In this document: piece by piece, positions 35,396 to 49,405 of the stretch
Numbering within the stretch: the first letter of the stretch is position 1
Layout of the letters: each line of letters begins with the position of its first letter
Assembly: GCA_963573385.1 (NCBI GenBank)
Contig: CAUYLG010033162.1
Location: forward strand, 62,001 to 126,000
DNA from: Cacajao melanocephalus
Taxonomy: Eukaryota > Chordata > Mammalia > Primates > Pitheciidae
Length of the DNA: 64,000 nucleotides
Reading direction: 5' to 3'
Made by a program: the position numbers and the translations under genes
The notes under the pieces: generated by a model
Database searches by the model: none
Told to the model about the DNA's origin: nothing
The model's input: the letters and a program-made list of their open reading frames with translations, nothing else

Positions 35396-36970
35396 ACAGC
35401 CAGGGAGACGAGGACTAGAGGAGTGGGTTTCCAGGGAACCTCAGGGTGTGTTTTGGATGGATGGCCTTAGAATACAGGCTCTACAGAATCTAAACCATTC
35501 ATTGTGTGGATGAATTCAGTGTGTGTGAAGAGAGGTGGGCAAATGTTCTGTGGAGCAGCTAAAACAGAGATAGTCACACAATAACCCCAGGCAGAAAAAC
35601 TAAGATTTGAAACAGGTGCCTCCAAATGAAAGTCACCAATGTCCAACGTTGGACACTGATTTTCAAACTTCACCTGAGCAGCTCCTCATAGCTCATGCTG
35701 GTATTCATGCCGCTGAACCTTATTCATTTCACCATAGTTAGCAGTGATGCCGTCCAGCACAGTCACACAGCCGGCTGACAAAATAAAGCCGACCAGTAAC
35801 CCAGACAGACTTCCTCTTCTCACGTCCATCTCTGATTGTTACATAAAGGGCTTGAAACCTAATGACAATGTCATAAATAGGTATTTTATGAAAGCTGCAG
35901 AAATCTTCCTACAATGGTTCCTAAAGCAAACCTTGGTAAGAATGAGCCTGATGTTGAATAGCCAAATAATTGAGCCATGTGGTATTTTCAGATTGTCTTG
36001 AAATTACATCTTAAACAATCTGGTCAGAACAATGGATGCTGACTAACTGCCCTGTTTCCTGTACCACGGCAATTGGGGAACTCAGGGTTTCTATGGCTTC
36101 CTTTATAAGCCTCTTAATTCTAAATAAAGCCACAACCTAACCAGGAACATGCTGGCCTCCCTGACCACAAATGATTACAGCTGCTGCTGATGCATTTTAT
36201 AATATGGAAGCCAAGCCTGTTCTTTGAACGAGTTTAAATATCCATTATAACTTTAGAATGTTTTAAACAATAGCAATCGAAGCTCTACTGTGAATACAGT
36301 TTTTAATCAAAGATTATATTTGGAAAACGTATTATTGAAAGAGGCAACACCTCACTTTGCAAACAGTAGGGGCACAATAAAGACCATGAGAGTTAGAGTG
36401 GCACATGGAAAGTGCCTAGCACATTTGGCACACATACCAGGCACTCAATAAAAGGTATTTTATTAATGTTCTAATAAATAATAATAAAGCTTCTAATGCC
36501 ATTAGGTGCTGTCTACAGATTCCAGATTTTGTAGGGCAATCCTGATTTTGAATGACTTACAGATATATGAATGTTCCATTTCTTAAAGTTTTATGTATTC
36601 ACTGTAATAAAGACAGTTGCTAGAGTTAAAAAGTAGGGGTTATAGATACATGATACACCATTGAGCTGCTCTACAAACTCAGGGGAACCAGAGGCAGGAG
36701 CATGCTGACACAAATTGCCATGCCCTGTGCATGCGAGACACCAGAGTCCTGGGAGTCAGCATTAGGTAACAGGGCTGCTACTAGGGCCCCTCCCTGGCTG
36801 CCCTGAAGCCTTAGACACGAAGGAGGTAATACTGCTGCTTTATTTCCTAAGGGTCTGTCTACACATGGATCTGGGAAACTGTTCTTTCACAAGCCAATGA
36901 ACCAGACAGAAAGAAGGGAGAGGAACACATGCAAGTGACAGAGCAAACCCAACTCCACTGTAAAATTTTA

Positions 36971-37281
<311 letters not shown>

Positions 37282-38179
37282 CAGGGCAAAGTATTCCATA
37301 GTCTTATTTTTTTAAAGTAAGGGATTTAGGCCTCTAATTGAAGAATGTGAGTTTGGTTGAAGACAAGAAGAAGAAAACAGTCTTGATTTATAAACACCCA
37401 ATTTGTAAGTAACCTGTATAAATGAATCATGGGTGGCTTGCTACAGGAATCAACCTACATCATCAAGCTGGTCTAGCCCAATGCCACCACCTAGTGGCGA
37501 CAAAGGGAAGACATGCCACCTCCTACGCTGACAGTATAAAGGAAATGGGGACAGCTCTGCTCTCCTTTTCTGCTTATTGCTCACAGTTCAGCTTATTTCA
37601 AAAATCCTTTTTGCAGTATAGAAGCCCTTCTCTGTAGCTCAATTCCTTTTCCTGAATTCTTCTTCCCTATGAACTCAGGAAAGCACTTTCTTCCCTCTCC
37701 CCCACCCTTCTTTTCCTTTTAGCTGTTTCTGAGCCCTAACAGATAACTGATCTAGAGAAGGGCATTTCTAGCATGGAAAAGTACCTGTACTATCAACCAC
37801 CCTAGACAATGACTCATCAAATTAAGTGCGCTTCTCGTCAAATGCCAATATTTAATGTATTGTAGACACATGCTTCATTCATTTAGCTGCTAACATAGTA
37901 CCAGGGTTGTTCTCTCTTCCTTGTCACTGTAGACACACAGATGCTGGGTTGCATTACATGGTAACAAGTTTTTTTGGGGGGCCAACCAGGGCCCCAACAA
38001 GGAATAATCATTTGCATTGCTCATGACTTTAGGAAAACAGAAACCACACTTTCCTATTGCTGTCAGTCCCTCAAACAGGACAGCTTTTCATTCCAGTCTG
38101 TTTTAAAGCCAGGGCTAACTGTTCCTTAAATTCCTCTGAAGTAAGTGGGGTATTCCCTTCTAAAGATAAAATTTACTGG

Positions 38180-38377
38180 CTAGACCCTCATATCTACAAA
38201 AATTAAAAAAAAAATAGCTGGGTGTGGTGGCACTTGCCTGTAGTCCTAGCTATTTGGGAGGCTGAGGTGGGACAATTGCTTGAGCCCAGGAGGTCAAGGC
38301 TGCAGGAAGCTATGACTGCACCACTGCTCTCCAACCTGGGCAACAGAGCAAGACATTGTCTCAAAAAAAAAATTTTT
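38180..38377 (+). mobile_element. 5'-truncated Alu
   Basis: Begins at the linker (accctcatatctacaaaaat) and contains the full right arm, ending in tctcaaaaaaaaaa. Confidence 0.88.
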
Positions 38378-38504
38378 TTTTTTTTACAAACACTTGGGCA
38401 GGGATTTATTTATCATTTATTAAACACTAAGATGAGCTCAAAAACTAAGAATGTCTGCTCACTGATTAAGTTACTAAAAAAATAGTGACTAAAATGAGAC
38501 TTTC

Positions 38505-38630
38505 TTTTTAGCCAGTGACTTAAAACTAGTGTACACAGGAATCATCTACAGACTTGTTAAAATGCAGATTCTTGGTTACTACCCAGAGATTTTGGTTCAG
38601 TAAGGGCTCAGGAAACTGCATTTTAAAACA
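38505..38630 (+). mobile_element. MER5-like DNA transposon fragment
   Basis: 'Tacacaggaatcatctacag', 'ttaaaatgcagattcttggt' and 'ggttcagtaagggctcagga' follow MER5A. Confidence 0.78.
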
Positions 38631-38730
38631 AAATAATTTTCTGAACTTACAGAAAAGTTGCAAGAAAAACATCACTCCTGCATAACCCTTTTGTCCTGGA
38701 TTCAACTGTTAACATTTAGCCATATACACA

Positions 38731-39024
38731 TTTTTTTTTTTTGAGTTAGTCTTACTCTTTTGCCCAGGCTGGGGTGTAGTGGAACGATCTCAACTCACTG
38801 CAACCTCCACCTCCTAGGTTCAAGTGATTCTTGTGCCTCAGCCTCCTGAGCAGGTAGGATTACAGGTATGCACCACCATGTGCCTGGCTAATTTTTGTGT
38901 TTTTAGTAGATACAGGGTTTCATCATGTTGGCCAGGCTGGTCTTGAACTCCTGACCTCAGATGATTCACCTGCTTCAGCCTCCCAAAGTGCCGGGATTAC
39001 AGGCATGAGCCATCGTGTCCGGCC
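38731..39024 (-). mobile_element. Alu (AluS-like), full length, antisense
   Basis: Runs from T12 with gagttagtcttactcttttg to gagccatcgtgtccggcc. It lies 350 bp from the plus-strand Alu fragment at 38180. Confidence 0.93.
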
Positions 39025-39339
39025 CACATACCCTTTGTTTCCCCTCTCTCTCGTCTATATACACACAAAGACACACCATGCTTTTCTCTGAACCACTTGA
39101 TGTAGAGCTCACACCCCTTTATCTCGAAATATTTTAGCACGTATCTCCCCAAAACAAGGGCATTTCATAACCACCGTACAATTATCACACTGAAGAAATT
39201 TAACATTGATAAGCACTTATCTAATGTCCAGTCCATACTAAAATTTTGCAAACTGTTCCAAAGATGTCCTTTATTTCTCTCCCCCGATCCATAATCCAAA
39301 CCAGAATCATGCCTTGTTTTACTTGTCATATGGAAATCG

Positions 39340-39481
39340 CCTTTTTTTTTCTTTTTTTTTTTTAACAAGACAGAGTCTCATTATGTTGCCCAGGCTGGCC
39401 TCAAACTCCTGGGCTCAGCAGTCCTCCTGCCTTCACCTCCTAAGGAGCTGGGACTACAGATGTATACCAACACACCCAGCT
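39340..39481 (-). mobile_element. Alu fragment, antisense
   Basis: One arm: a long T tract, then gacagagtctcattatgttg to tataccaacacacccagc. Confidence 0.85.
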
Positions 39482-42029
39482 TGAAGTTGCATTTTAAATA
39501 AATAGTACCCTGACCTCCATGACAATGGTGCAGCTGGTGTGAGAGCCACACAATGGAAAATCCTCTACCAGATGATCTTCCAGGTTCCTTTTGCCTCTGC
39601 CTGTCTATGCTTATAGCTTATAGGGTCTTGGTTAGGTAGGCATCCTTTCGTCAGTTTTACCGTCTATATTACAAGTCACTTCCCAGAGCTAAACAGAGTT
39701 TCCACAGCTTGGCAGCTGTCCCACCACTCAGTCTGGGAGAAGTGCTTCCTAAATCATTGTTGATGAAGCAACAGATTTTCCAGTCTATATGTCAGTGCTG
39801 GGATTAGTACTGTTGTCTAAACAGAGAAGAAAGCAACAGGAAAACTGCCATCATTCAAAAAGGACTGTATCACTTGATATTACATAACCAGATGTCTTGG
39901 CTTGTTCACTCAAATTAGTCCACATTATTCACCAACACCAATTCTTAACAATTCATCCAAATTATAACAGGCCACACAAAGAAAGCACACACCCTTCCTC
40001 AGAAACTCGTGAAAGGGTCAACCAGCATTTTCTTAAAGCAGCAGCAATAAAAGAAAACAAGATGCATGCATTTTGTGCTACTAATTAGGCTTTGAAAATG
40101 TTCTTTTTCAAAATTTTTATTTCATATTTTCTGTTTTCACTGTCATTTTTATTTTTTTGCAAATGTTCTTAATGAAATTCAGTCCAACTAATTAAAAACT
40201 AGTGATTTCAGTTTTCATTTGTGAAATGCCCAAATATCTTTAAAAACACTTCCCTATACATTATTTCCCTTTATTAGTTTTAAAATAAGTGCAGTTGATA
40301 ACCAAATTACTGTACAATTGGTACCTGGAATTTAATCTTTTTCCTCATAACTCTGTAATTTCATAAACTGATCAACACTACCTTCTGCCATTTGTAGCCT
40401 ACTTTCTTGGCTTTTTAATTTCCAAAGTACAATACTCCATAACAATACAAAGATAAATACACTAACTTATTTTTTAAATTATGTTTTAATGTAAACATGA
40501 TCACTACTGAATACTTGCTAAGAGAAAAACAAACCTCCTTATTTAGGGAGGCATTTTCATATGGCTAATTCAACGTTAAAGCCAATACACAACTTTATCC
40601 TGAACCTGTATACCAAAAAATTAAGTTTTAAATAACATTTTAAAAGTATAAAACCTCCTAATGAATACAATAACACAGTTGACAATCCAAGGGCTGGTGA
40701 ACAAAACTTTTTAAGTGTTAACACCTCTTATTAGAAAAAATCATTTATGAACGTACTTAATACTCAAGTCTTCACATTTTTCTCTAGCACATGGGAGACA
40801 CGCTCACACAGGTCATTTTAATAATACAGCACAATACTCCGTTGAACCATCTTGCAATTGTCAATCCTGATACTCCAGAAGTACAATTTTGGGATCAAAT
40901 CATTTGTTCCACAGATCCTGTAATTTGTCTGGGAAGTGGCTCTGTGACTGAAGCCCCTGGGAAGCCGGGGTGGAGTCATTTGTCGGACTGTTGTGTTCAA
41001 ACCGAGATCTGTAATTACTGGCCTTCTCATACAACTTCAAAATGTCAAATAGTTTTCTTATTATGGAGTTGGGGTTTATTTATAGGTTTTATTTATAGGT
41101 TTGACACCATGACACTTGCAAAACTAACAAAATAAAAAAGTTATAGTTGATCCTGGCAGTATAAGAAGTAGTAGTTTTAAGCTCCCTGAAGGGCAAGATA
41201 AAGAATGCTGCAGGAGCCGCAGGCAGTTTCGGGAAAGAGGTAATGTTGCTATAAAGAGAAACCAATCTCTTAAGTGCCATGAGCTGGGTTTTCAGTGTTG
41301 CGATGAGAAGCTAGTAACTAAAACACAAAGTTTGCTTCAAAGCCGGCAGAAAACTCATGCTGAGTATATTAAATGAAGCCATTCAATTTAAAGAAAAACC
41401 TTTTTCTTGAAGTATCACAGAGAGAAAAAGTACAAATGCTAAATATAATGCTCCCCAGGAGGCCAGCAGGAGCCCCTCACGTCCTCTTCCAGACACTCCC
41501 CTCCATAGGTGACCACTCTCTCCTGACTTAACAATGCTGTCTTTCTGAGTTTTTTTTAAGTTACAGTTAGACCGTGTTAGAAGTTTTTTTTTGTTGTTGT
41601 TGTTTTTAAGAGTTTTAGGAAATCTGACTATGCTACAGTGCCAAACAGCACACCCCCAAATTCCACAGGACTCAACTCTCCCTGGGGTGCTTCTCAGTAC
41701 CCATGTGGACATCTTGGGTGGGTTGCAGAGAAATGAGATTTGGTTTTGTCCCACTAGTCACTGAACAGTGACTGGTAACCTTTCCCCACTGCGTGCCACA
41801 TTGGTGAACCCAGACACCTAAGAGCCAGCAAACCTGCCTCCTGGGAGAAAAACAGGGCAAACGCCAGCCCATGGGGGTTTTCGACCAAGTCATGCTGAGG
41901 AAAATGACATCTAGGACTTACCTCAGGCAAGCTGTCCCCCGACAGCCTCCAAGCAACCTGCATCTGAGTACGATTTCATGGGCTTGTCACTCTTGTTTAC
42001 ACTTACTTTCAGCCTCCTTGGTTGCTGCT

Positions 42030-42330
42030 TTGGCAAAGGAGTTCCGCGTCATTTACTCTCTCAACATTCATTACTCTGCGCCATCTCTGCGCCAGGCCAG
42101 GGAGTGGGCAGTATCAAGTTCTAGGGGAGATGAAGCCCAGGGTGCTGGAGCAACATGAGGAAGGCTCTGGACCCACCAGGGTGGGGTGGGTGTCGGGACC
42201 CGTTCAGAAAAATTTCATGGGGAGTCTTGCAGGATAAGGGGATATTGGCCAGGGAAAAGCTGCAGTATTCCGGACACTGCAAACCCCATGTGCAAAGGTT
42301 GGGAGGGGAAAATACATGCACGGTATGGGA
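42030..42330 (+). repeat. Ancient interspersed repeat, family not named
   Basis: 'Ttcattactctgcgccatct', later 'ggggatattggccagggaaa' and 'catgtgcaaaggttgggagg' repeat the word order seen at 24145 and 60928. Confidence 0.5.
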
Positions 42331-42484
42331 ACTCCACAGAAACTGATTTAGCAGGCGTTCTCGAGGAATAACTGAAATCTTAGAGAAATCTCTGGGACGA
42401 TAAGATTAGGTACTTCAAAAATCCAATGAGCTGTCACACAGAAGAGGAATTAGGATACAATGTAAGGCTGTGCAAAAGTTACCA

Positions 42485-42660
42485 GCATCAGAATCAGGCA
42501 GCAGTTGGAAGACATCAGCTTAATCGCTTACTTCGAGATTAACTTTAGAGAGACTCAGCTTCCCTATCTATAAAAGAGGATTTCCTTAAAGTTGTTTTAA
42601 TCAGTGGAGATAAAATGTATGCAAATTAACTGGCACCCAGCTACTATAGTTAGACCAATT
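42485..42660 (-). repeat. MIR fragment
   Basis: Antisense MIR core 'gactcagcttccctatctat' followed by 'aaaagaggatttccttaaag'. Confidence 0.7.
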
Positions 42661-44299
42661 TTAGGCCCCAAGGGTTCAATGGGTAGATGAAGGAGACACA
42701 TTTCTCTTCAACAGAAGGAGCTTTTCAATAGTTAAACCTGCACAAATAGGGAAGGAAGTGCCTTGTAAGAGAGGGAGCTCGTCATCACTAGAGGTAATCA
42801 AGCAGAGGAGCTGGATGAGACCCTCGGTGAGAAGGCCTCAGAGGCAGACTGACAGTGGAGAGAGTGGGACAGATGAACTCTGGGCTTTCAGGACTGACAG
42901 TCTCATAACCTCTGTTTCAACAGTTCCAGGGTTAAATAAATTTCCGTACGTGTAAACCTCACTCAATGTGGTATTGTTCAAAACTGAATTTCCTTACATG
43001 TCTTTTTTTCTCATCAGAAATAATTCTAAATGAATACTTCATTCTTGGAAAGAACTGAAATGGCCCATCAAACCATGAAATAGGAGATGAGGGAATATAA
43101 CAAGCAAAAAGTAGTATGTAACGCTCAAGAAAGAGACAATGGAATATGTTTTACACTTAGCTGTTTCTACCTAAAATTAAGCTACTGATCTCTCTTCATT
43201 TTCCCTCCAAATAGTTCCACTAGGCCCCAGACAGACTGGAATCAGGATGGAATACGTTTACTCCACAGGGACATGAATCAGGTTGCATAAACCTTACAAA
43301 AATACTGTGCTAATATTTGCCCTCAGGCACAGACACACCCATTTGGGTGTTAGTCCATATTTCTATCTTAGGCTCCGGCCCCCATCCCTTTACAACCAAA
43401 AGCAGCAGGAGCCTTCAGAAAAGAAAACAGCTAAAGTCACTTTGAAAGGTTTGAGATGTGCTAATCACAGTGCATCCCAGCCAAGAAGCTGGAATCTCAC
43501 AACCGGACCATCCTGCCAGCCTCTCTTCCCACCAAGGAGTCTGAAGCCAGTGGCGGTCCAGCCAGAGAAACCCAATCCTCACCACCAGTGTCCCTGACCA
43601 TAATTTTACCTCAAGGAAACAGAGAAAAATACTTTCCAGTCACCCCCACGAAGCATCACCTTGTCTCTGATCAGCCAGGTGACTTAGGAAGTCACTAACT
43701 CCCTTTTCTCTGGCTCAGTTTCCCAGGTTAGAGCCCTCTAAGGCTTTTTCCAGCTTTAAAATCTTCTGCCTGTAGGTTTTAATCTCAGGTTATATTAGGT
43801 TCAGTAACCCTGCTGGTTGCCAGCGTACCTCTAGAAACCATAAAATATTTTTATGCAGCCTATTCAGATTTCCAGGGCTTTGTGCCCTGATAAAACAGGG
43901 TCAGCAAATTAATGAAAGGAAACTCTTAAAAAAGACTTTTAAAAGGCATGCCGAAATGCAACTCAGAAGAACAGTATTTAGGGACAACTGAAATGTATAT
44001 GTTTATCAAAATAACACGTTGTATACCTTAAAAATATACAGTAAAAAGTACAGGAATGTATAATTGCTACTAAAAAGTAAAGGTAAGGTCAAGAAAAAAA
44101 AGGAAATAATATATGTCGTTGCTGCTGTTGTTGCATTTATCTGTGCTGAGGTCTTCCACGTGCTGTGAGCTGGGAGTACAGAGATAAAGACAAGCCACTA
44201 ACTGATTTCAAGGGGTGCTCTGTGACTGGGACCAGGAACATCTTTGCTTGGGAGCACCCTGGGACAGGAGGGGGTCTTGCCAGGCCAGAGTCTACTGGA

Positions 44300-44425
44300 G
44301 GTTTGAAGGAATAGCCAGATCTGGGTTCTAGTCTCTGCTCTGCCACTCCCAAGTAGACACAAACCTGAGCAAATTAATGTTCTGTCTCGGTTTCCTCCTC
44401 TGTAAATAACTGTAGGGAGCAGCGA
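44300..44425 (-). repeat. MIR fragment
   Basis: 'Ctgggttctagtctctgctc', 'tgccactcccaag' and 'tcggtttcctcctctgtaaa' are in antisense MIR order. Confidence 0.82.
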
Positions 44426-44629
44426 TTTCATTCCCAATGCAGCACAGGGCCTGGTCCGCTGCAGCCACTCAACACCAGCTGAGTGCTGCCTGTGCATTCC
44501 TGCCCTTCCCTCCCATCTTGTTTCTCAGTCCCTGGGCCATTCCCCTTCCGGTTTCTGGGCTTCCTGTGCTATGGGGCTTCAGAGATTTCCAAGTAATTTT
44601 ACACCCCTCACTCTTGACTAATTGGTTTT

Positions 44630-44745
44630 GACTTGGCCAGGCAGGTAGCGCTGCTGTTACCATTTTACAGATTGGGAGACTCAACTCAGAGAACCACACC
44701 CAGGTCACACAGGCAAGCTCCAAACAGGGTGATGATCCCAAGCTC
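44630..44745 (+). repeat. MIR fragment
   Basis: 'Ccattttacagattgggaga' and 'ggtcacacaggcaagctcca' are sense MIR core words. Confidence 0.75.
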
Positions 44746-44797
44746 TGGAGGGGGCAACACACACTACCCACTCTGAGTCCACCGATCCACGTGACCA

Positions 44798-44903
44798 GCA
44801 GGGAGGCGAATTATAGGTGATTCACTGGCAGTGGTAAAGGGAGCCCCACCGGCAGGGAGGCGAATTATAGGTAATTCACTGGCAGTGGTAAAGGGAGCCC
44901 CAC
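44798..44903 (+). repeat. 54-bp tandem duplication (two copies)
   Basis: The unit begins gcagggaggcgaattatagg and ends at ggagccccac. Copies at 44798-44851 and 44852-44903 differ by one base in the overlap (ggtga against ggtaa). Confidence 0.96.
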
Positions 44904-47161
44904 ACTTATTCACTATTGTCTCTGTAATTTACTAAATAAAGGTATGTTCTTACCCTTTTGAGATAATCTTTATAAACACTCCCCAAGGCTTGCATGTTGG
45001 TAAATTTCCTCTTAAGAGGGAAATGGCCCAGAAAACTCTTTCCCCCTAATTAACTCTGCAACATTAGAAACTTGAGTAATGATCTGGGTGTTTATCACCA
45101 TATTCCCTCTGCTCTAAGATGACACACCTGATGTAACAGGTGTTTCAGCAAAGTTATTTTAAAGAAACAGTACATCCAAAGTACCCAGTGACTGTGAAGG
45201 TCACGGTGATTTCAGAAGCAGTAAAGCGTGGCCAACTCGCCTTTCAGAATTGAGGAAATGTAGTAAATGACTTCCTCCCACTTTTGCAAAAGGCCTGGAC
45301 TGGAGTGTGTCACATGATGTCTAAAGGCTCTTCCAGCCTCACAGGCAGCTGTTCCTGGGTTAATTATTAGCAGCGGGAGGGAAGGAGCAGGCCACCTCAT
45401 TTCCTGAGGGCAGGCTCTGGGTTCGGCCTGGGGCCACGTCTACCTGATGACCAGCTCTCCTTTACGGACCTGAGTGAAGTGGACAGCCCTGGACCTAGTC
45501 AGTCTATCCTCCCACTGCACCTGCCTCCAGGGATCTCAGGACTGCCAGGACTCCTTCTGCCCCTGGAAAGCTGAGCTTCTCAGCAAATAGAGCTCTATCA
45601 GACTCTTGCTCGCTCACCTTTGGGGGCACATGCACTGGCTCTGAGCCAAGGATCTGATGAGGATAGTCATGGGGTGGGGGTAACTGATAAACTAGGGGGC
45701 AACAACCTGGGTGTAGCAGGGGCCTGGGTCTCTGGAGGATCCAGGACAGCCTCAGTGTGTCTGAACCCTGAGCCTGTTTCAACCTTCCAGGAGAGAGGCT
45801 CAGGCAGCAAGAAATCGCCCTGGGTGGCTGCGAAAAAGGTGGATCTGACCACAGATGGTAGTGAACCTTGGAGGGGAAGGAGAGGGCAGTTCAGACCAGC
45901 AGCTACAAAGGGCATGGGCTCTGATGTGCTCAGGTTGCACAAAACAAGCCAACCAATAATTTTGTGTGTTTTTAAAAAAAGTTGAACTCGTAATGTCTAT
46001 ACAATCATATATTCCACTCTTTCTCATCACTATCCAACATTTGTCCAGGTATTTCAAACACTTCCCTGACCCTTTTTGTTACGAGCCTATGATATTCTAC
46101 CACATGGGTGTACATATCTGTGGCTGGGTGTTCAGATGACTTCTCATTAGCAGAGTTCAGATTTCAGAAAGAACCCACAGTAAACCCAGACAAGGAAGAG
46201 GAAGCATGTGACCAAGGATAGGCACCAATGCCAAGGAAGTAGGGGTCCTGATGAGTCCTGAGTTAGGGCAAAAACACCAAAGACAGTGAGAACGAGATAA
46301 GAGACAGGGGCTGGGCCACCACCTAGAGGAGGATGGCAGAATACGAGCAAGGTAACTGACGATGATTTGGGAAAAATCGCCAAGTTAACTGTGTTCTGTC
46401 TTTTCTACCAGATAGAACAATCTTTCACACTGGAAAGGATGAAATTAAAGGGGACGCGAAGGCATTCCCTCAGCACCCCCCATAACCCAGGAGAGAACCC
46501 ACACTCATCATCTTACTGGGCTCTCACATCAAAAGAGGGGACCAGGTTTCACCCATGAGGTTAACTCATGTGTTTCCGAGGTGACCCAGCGGCAGGGCAG
46601 AATCCAAACCCAGTGGCTCCTGACAAAGCCCTGCTCCTCCCACTACCTCTTCTGGGCTTTTCTTTTCTTCTGCTCTTTTACATCTCTGGTAAACAAGTGT
46701 CTTTTTTTTTTTTAATTGTAAAATATATAGGACCTAAAGTTTGCCATTTAAACCATTTTTAAGTGTACAATTCAGTGGCATTAATTATATTCACAATGTT
46801 GTGTAACCATCACCACTATTTCCAGAAATTTTCCATCATCCCAAACAGAAACTCTGTACCCATTAGGCAATAACTCCCTGTTCACCCTTCCTCCAGCCCC
46901 TGGTCACCTCTAATCTACTTTCTGCCTCTATGAATTTGCCTAGTCTAGATACATAAGCGGAACCATACAGTATTTGTCTATTTGTGTCTGGCTTATTTCA
47001 CTTAGCATAATGTTTTTAAGGTTCCTCCATGTTTTGGCATGTATCAGAACTTTCTTTTTATGACTGAATGATATTCCATTTTTGTTTATCAACTCATCTG
47101 TCATTGGACATTTGGGTTGTTTCTGCCTTTTGGCTATTGTGAATGGGGCTGCAATGCTTAA

Positions 47162-47558
<397 letters not shown>

Positions 47559-47875
47559 CGATGCATAGCTTTTTGGGGAACAACCAGATTGTTTTCTTCA
47601 GAGGCTGCACTATTTTACGTTCCCACCACAACGTAAGAGGGTTACTATTCATCCACATCCTTCCTAATACTTGTTAGCTTCCTGTTTTTGACCGTAACCA
47701 TTATAGTAGGTGCGAAGAGGTGTCTCATTGTGGCTTTATTTACATTTTCCATAATGACTAATGATGTTGAACATCTTTTCATGTGTTTACTGGCCATTTG
47801 TGCATCTTTAGAGAAATATCTATTCAAGTCTTTTGCCTTAAAATGTGGTTTGTCTTAGTGTGGGTTGTTGACTTT

Positions 47876-48147
47876 CAGGGTCTCGCTCTGTCATCTAGGC
47901 TGGTGGGCAGTGGCACGATCTTGGCTCAGTGTAACCTCCACCTTCCAAGTGATCCTCCAGCCTCAGCCTCCCTAGTAGCTGGGACTACAGGCACACACCA
48001 CCATACCCAGCTACTTTTTGTATATTTTGTAGAGATGGGGTTTTGCCATGTTGCCCAGACTCAACTTGAACTCCTGGACTCAAGTGATCTGCCTGCCTCA
48101 GTCTCCCAAGGTGCTAGGTTCACAGGTGAGAGCCACTGCACCTGGCC
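47876..48147 (-). mobile_element. Second Alu inserted in L1, antisense
   Basis: Runs from cagggtctcgctctgtcatc to gagccactgcacctggcc. The poly-T start is missing and the first arm is shortened. Confidence 0.92.
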
Positions 48148-48429
48148 TATTCTCTCATTCTCTAGGCTATCTTTTCACTTTCTTGATAATGTCTTTGGAT
48201 GCAAAAAAGCTTTAATTTTCATGAAGTCCCAATTTATTTTTCTTTTGTTACTTGTGTTTTTGGTGTCACATCCAATAATTCATTGCTAAATCCAAGGTCA
48301 TAAAGGTCTACCCATACTTTTTTCCTAGGAGTTTTATGGCTTTAGGTCTTTTATTAAGGTCATTGATCCATTTTGAGTTAGTTTTTGTGTGTGGTGTGAG
48401 GTAGTAGCTGCTCTGGTCTTTCTGAGCAG

Positions 48430-48580
48430 AGTCCCTCCCCAGCATGATCTTCTGGCAGAGCTAACATCCCTACACAAAACGGCTAGGTCTGAGTCTTTAA
48501 AAATTCACCACTGCCACACAGGCAGCCTGCCCAGTGGCTGGTACCCAGCAGGTGCTCAACAACTCACTGTGGGATGAATG
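48430..48580 (+). repeat. Probable L2 3' end feeding a tetranucleotide array
   Basis: 'Cagtggctggtacccagcag' and 'gtgctcaacaactcactgtg' match the L2 tail, and the following gggatgaatgg is the usual L2 end from which the GGAT array appears to have grown. Confidence 0.65.
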
Positions 48581-48589
48581 GAGGGAAAG

Positions 48590-48880
48590 GATGGATGGAT
48601 GGATGGTTGGATGGATGGATGGATGGATGGTTGGTTAGATGGTTGATGGATGGATGGATGGATGGTTGGTTGGATGGTTGGTTGGATGGATGGATGGATG
48701 GTTGGTTGGATGGATGGACGAATGGATGGATGGTTGGATGGTTAATGGATGAATGGATGGATGGTTGGTTGGATGGATGGTTGGTTGGATGGTTGATGGA
48801 TGGATGGATGGATGGATGGTTGGTTGGATGGATGGATGGATGGATGGTTGGATGGATGGATGGATGGATGGTTGATGGAT
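48590..48880 (+). repeat. (GGAT/GGTT)n tetranucleotide array, about 290 bp
   Basis: A run of ggat units with ggtt variants throughout and a few gatggacgaatgg interruptions. Both strands stay open for 100 codons or more because the period-4 repeat contains no stop words, which does not indicate a gene. Confidence 0.95.
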
Positions 48881-49050
48881 AAACCACTGGGGGCACTTGC
48901 CATCCCTGCACTCACTTCTTATGACTGCTGCAAGACCACCCACAGCTGGCTGGGAGACTCCTTTATAACAAAGGAAATCTAATAGGCTAAACATATTAAT
49001 AATTAAATATCTATCAACACACTCCTATTAACCTAAAAATGACCCAAGAT

Positions 49051-49323
49051 CGGCTCACGCCTGTAATCCCAGCATTTTGGGGGGCTGAGGTGGGTGGATC
49101 ACCTGAGGTCAGGATTTTGAGACCAGCCTGGCCAACATGATGAAACCCCGTCTCTACTAAAAATACACAAATTAGCCAGGCACAGTGGTGGGCACCTGTA
49201 AGCCCAGCTACTCGGGAGGCTGAGTCAGGGAGAATCACTTGGACCCGGGAGGCGGAGGATGCAGTGAGGTGAGATTGTGCCACTGCACTCCAGCCTAGGC
49301 AACCTAGTGAGACTCTGTCTCAA

Positions 49324-49341
<18 letters not shown>
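49051..49341 (+). mobile_element. Alu (AluS-like) with microsatellite tail
   Basis: Starts near cggctcacgcctgtaatccc and ends gactctgtctc with an A tail of about 20 that passes directly into the AT/AC run. Confidence 0.92.

Positions 49342-49405
<64 letters not shown>

Noticed and set aside
40791..41135. 114-codon plus-strand open frame in apparently unique sequence
   Set aside because: No family resemblance, no repeat support and no splice signals; length is within chance for this much DNA.
45400..46000. GC-richer stretch as a promoter or CpG island
   Set aside because: It has some GC but few CpG and no TATA or other promoter pattern that I can defend.
47783..48289. 168-codon plus-strand open frame
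   Set aside because: It is an antisense Alu joined to L1 sequence, giving typical Alu-derived words such as LPASVSQGARFTG.
48590..48880. CRISPR-like or spacer-repeat pattern
   Set aside because: It is a simple tetranucleotide array without unique spacers, in a primate genome.
48564..48994. Long open frames of 100-119 codons on both strands rich in HPSI and DGWM units
   Set aside because: They are translations of the GGAT tetranucleotide array, which has no stops in several frames; no gene signal.
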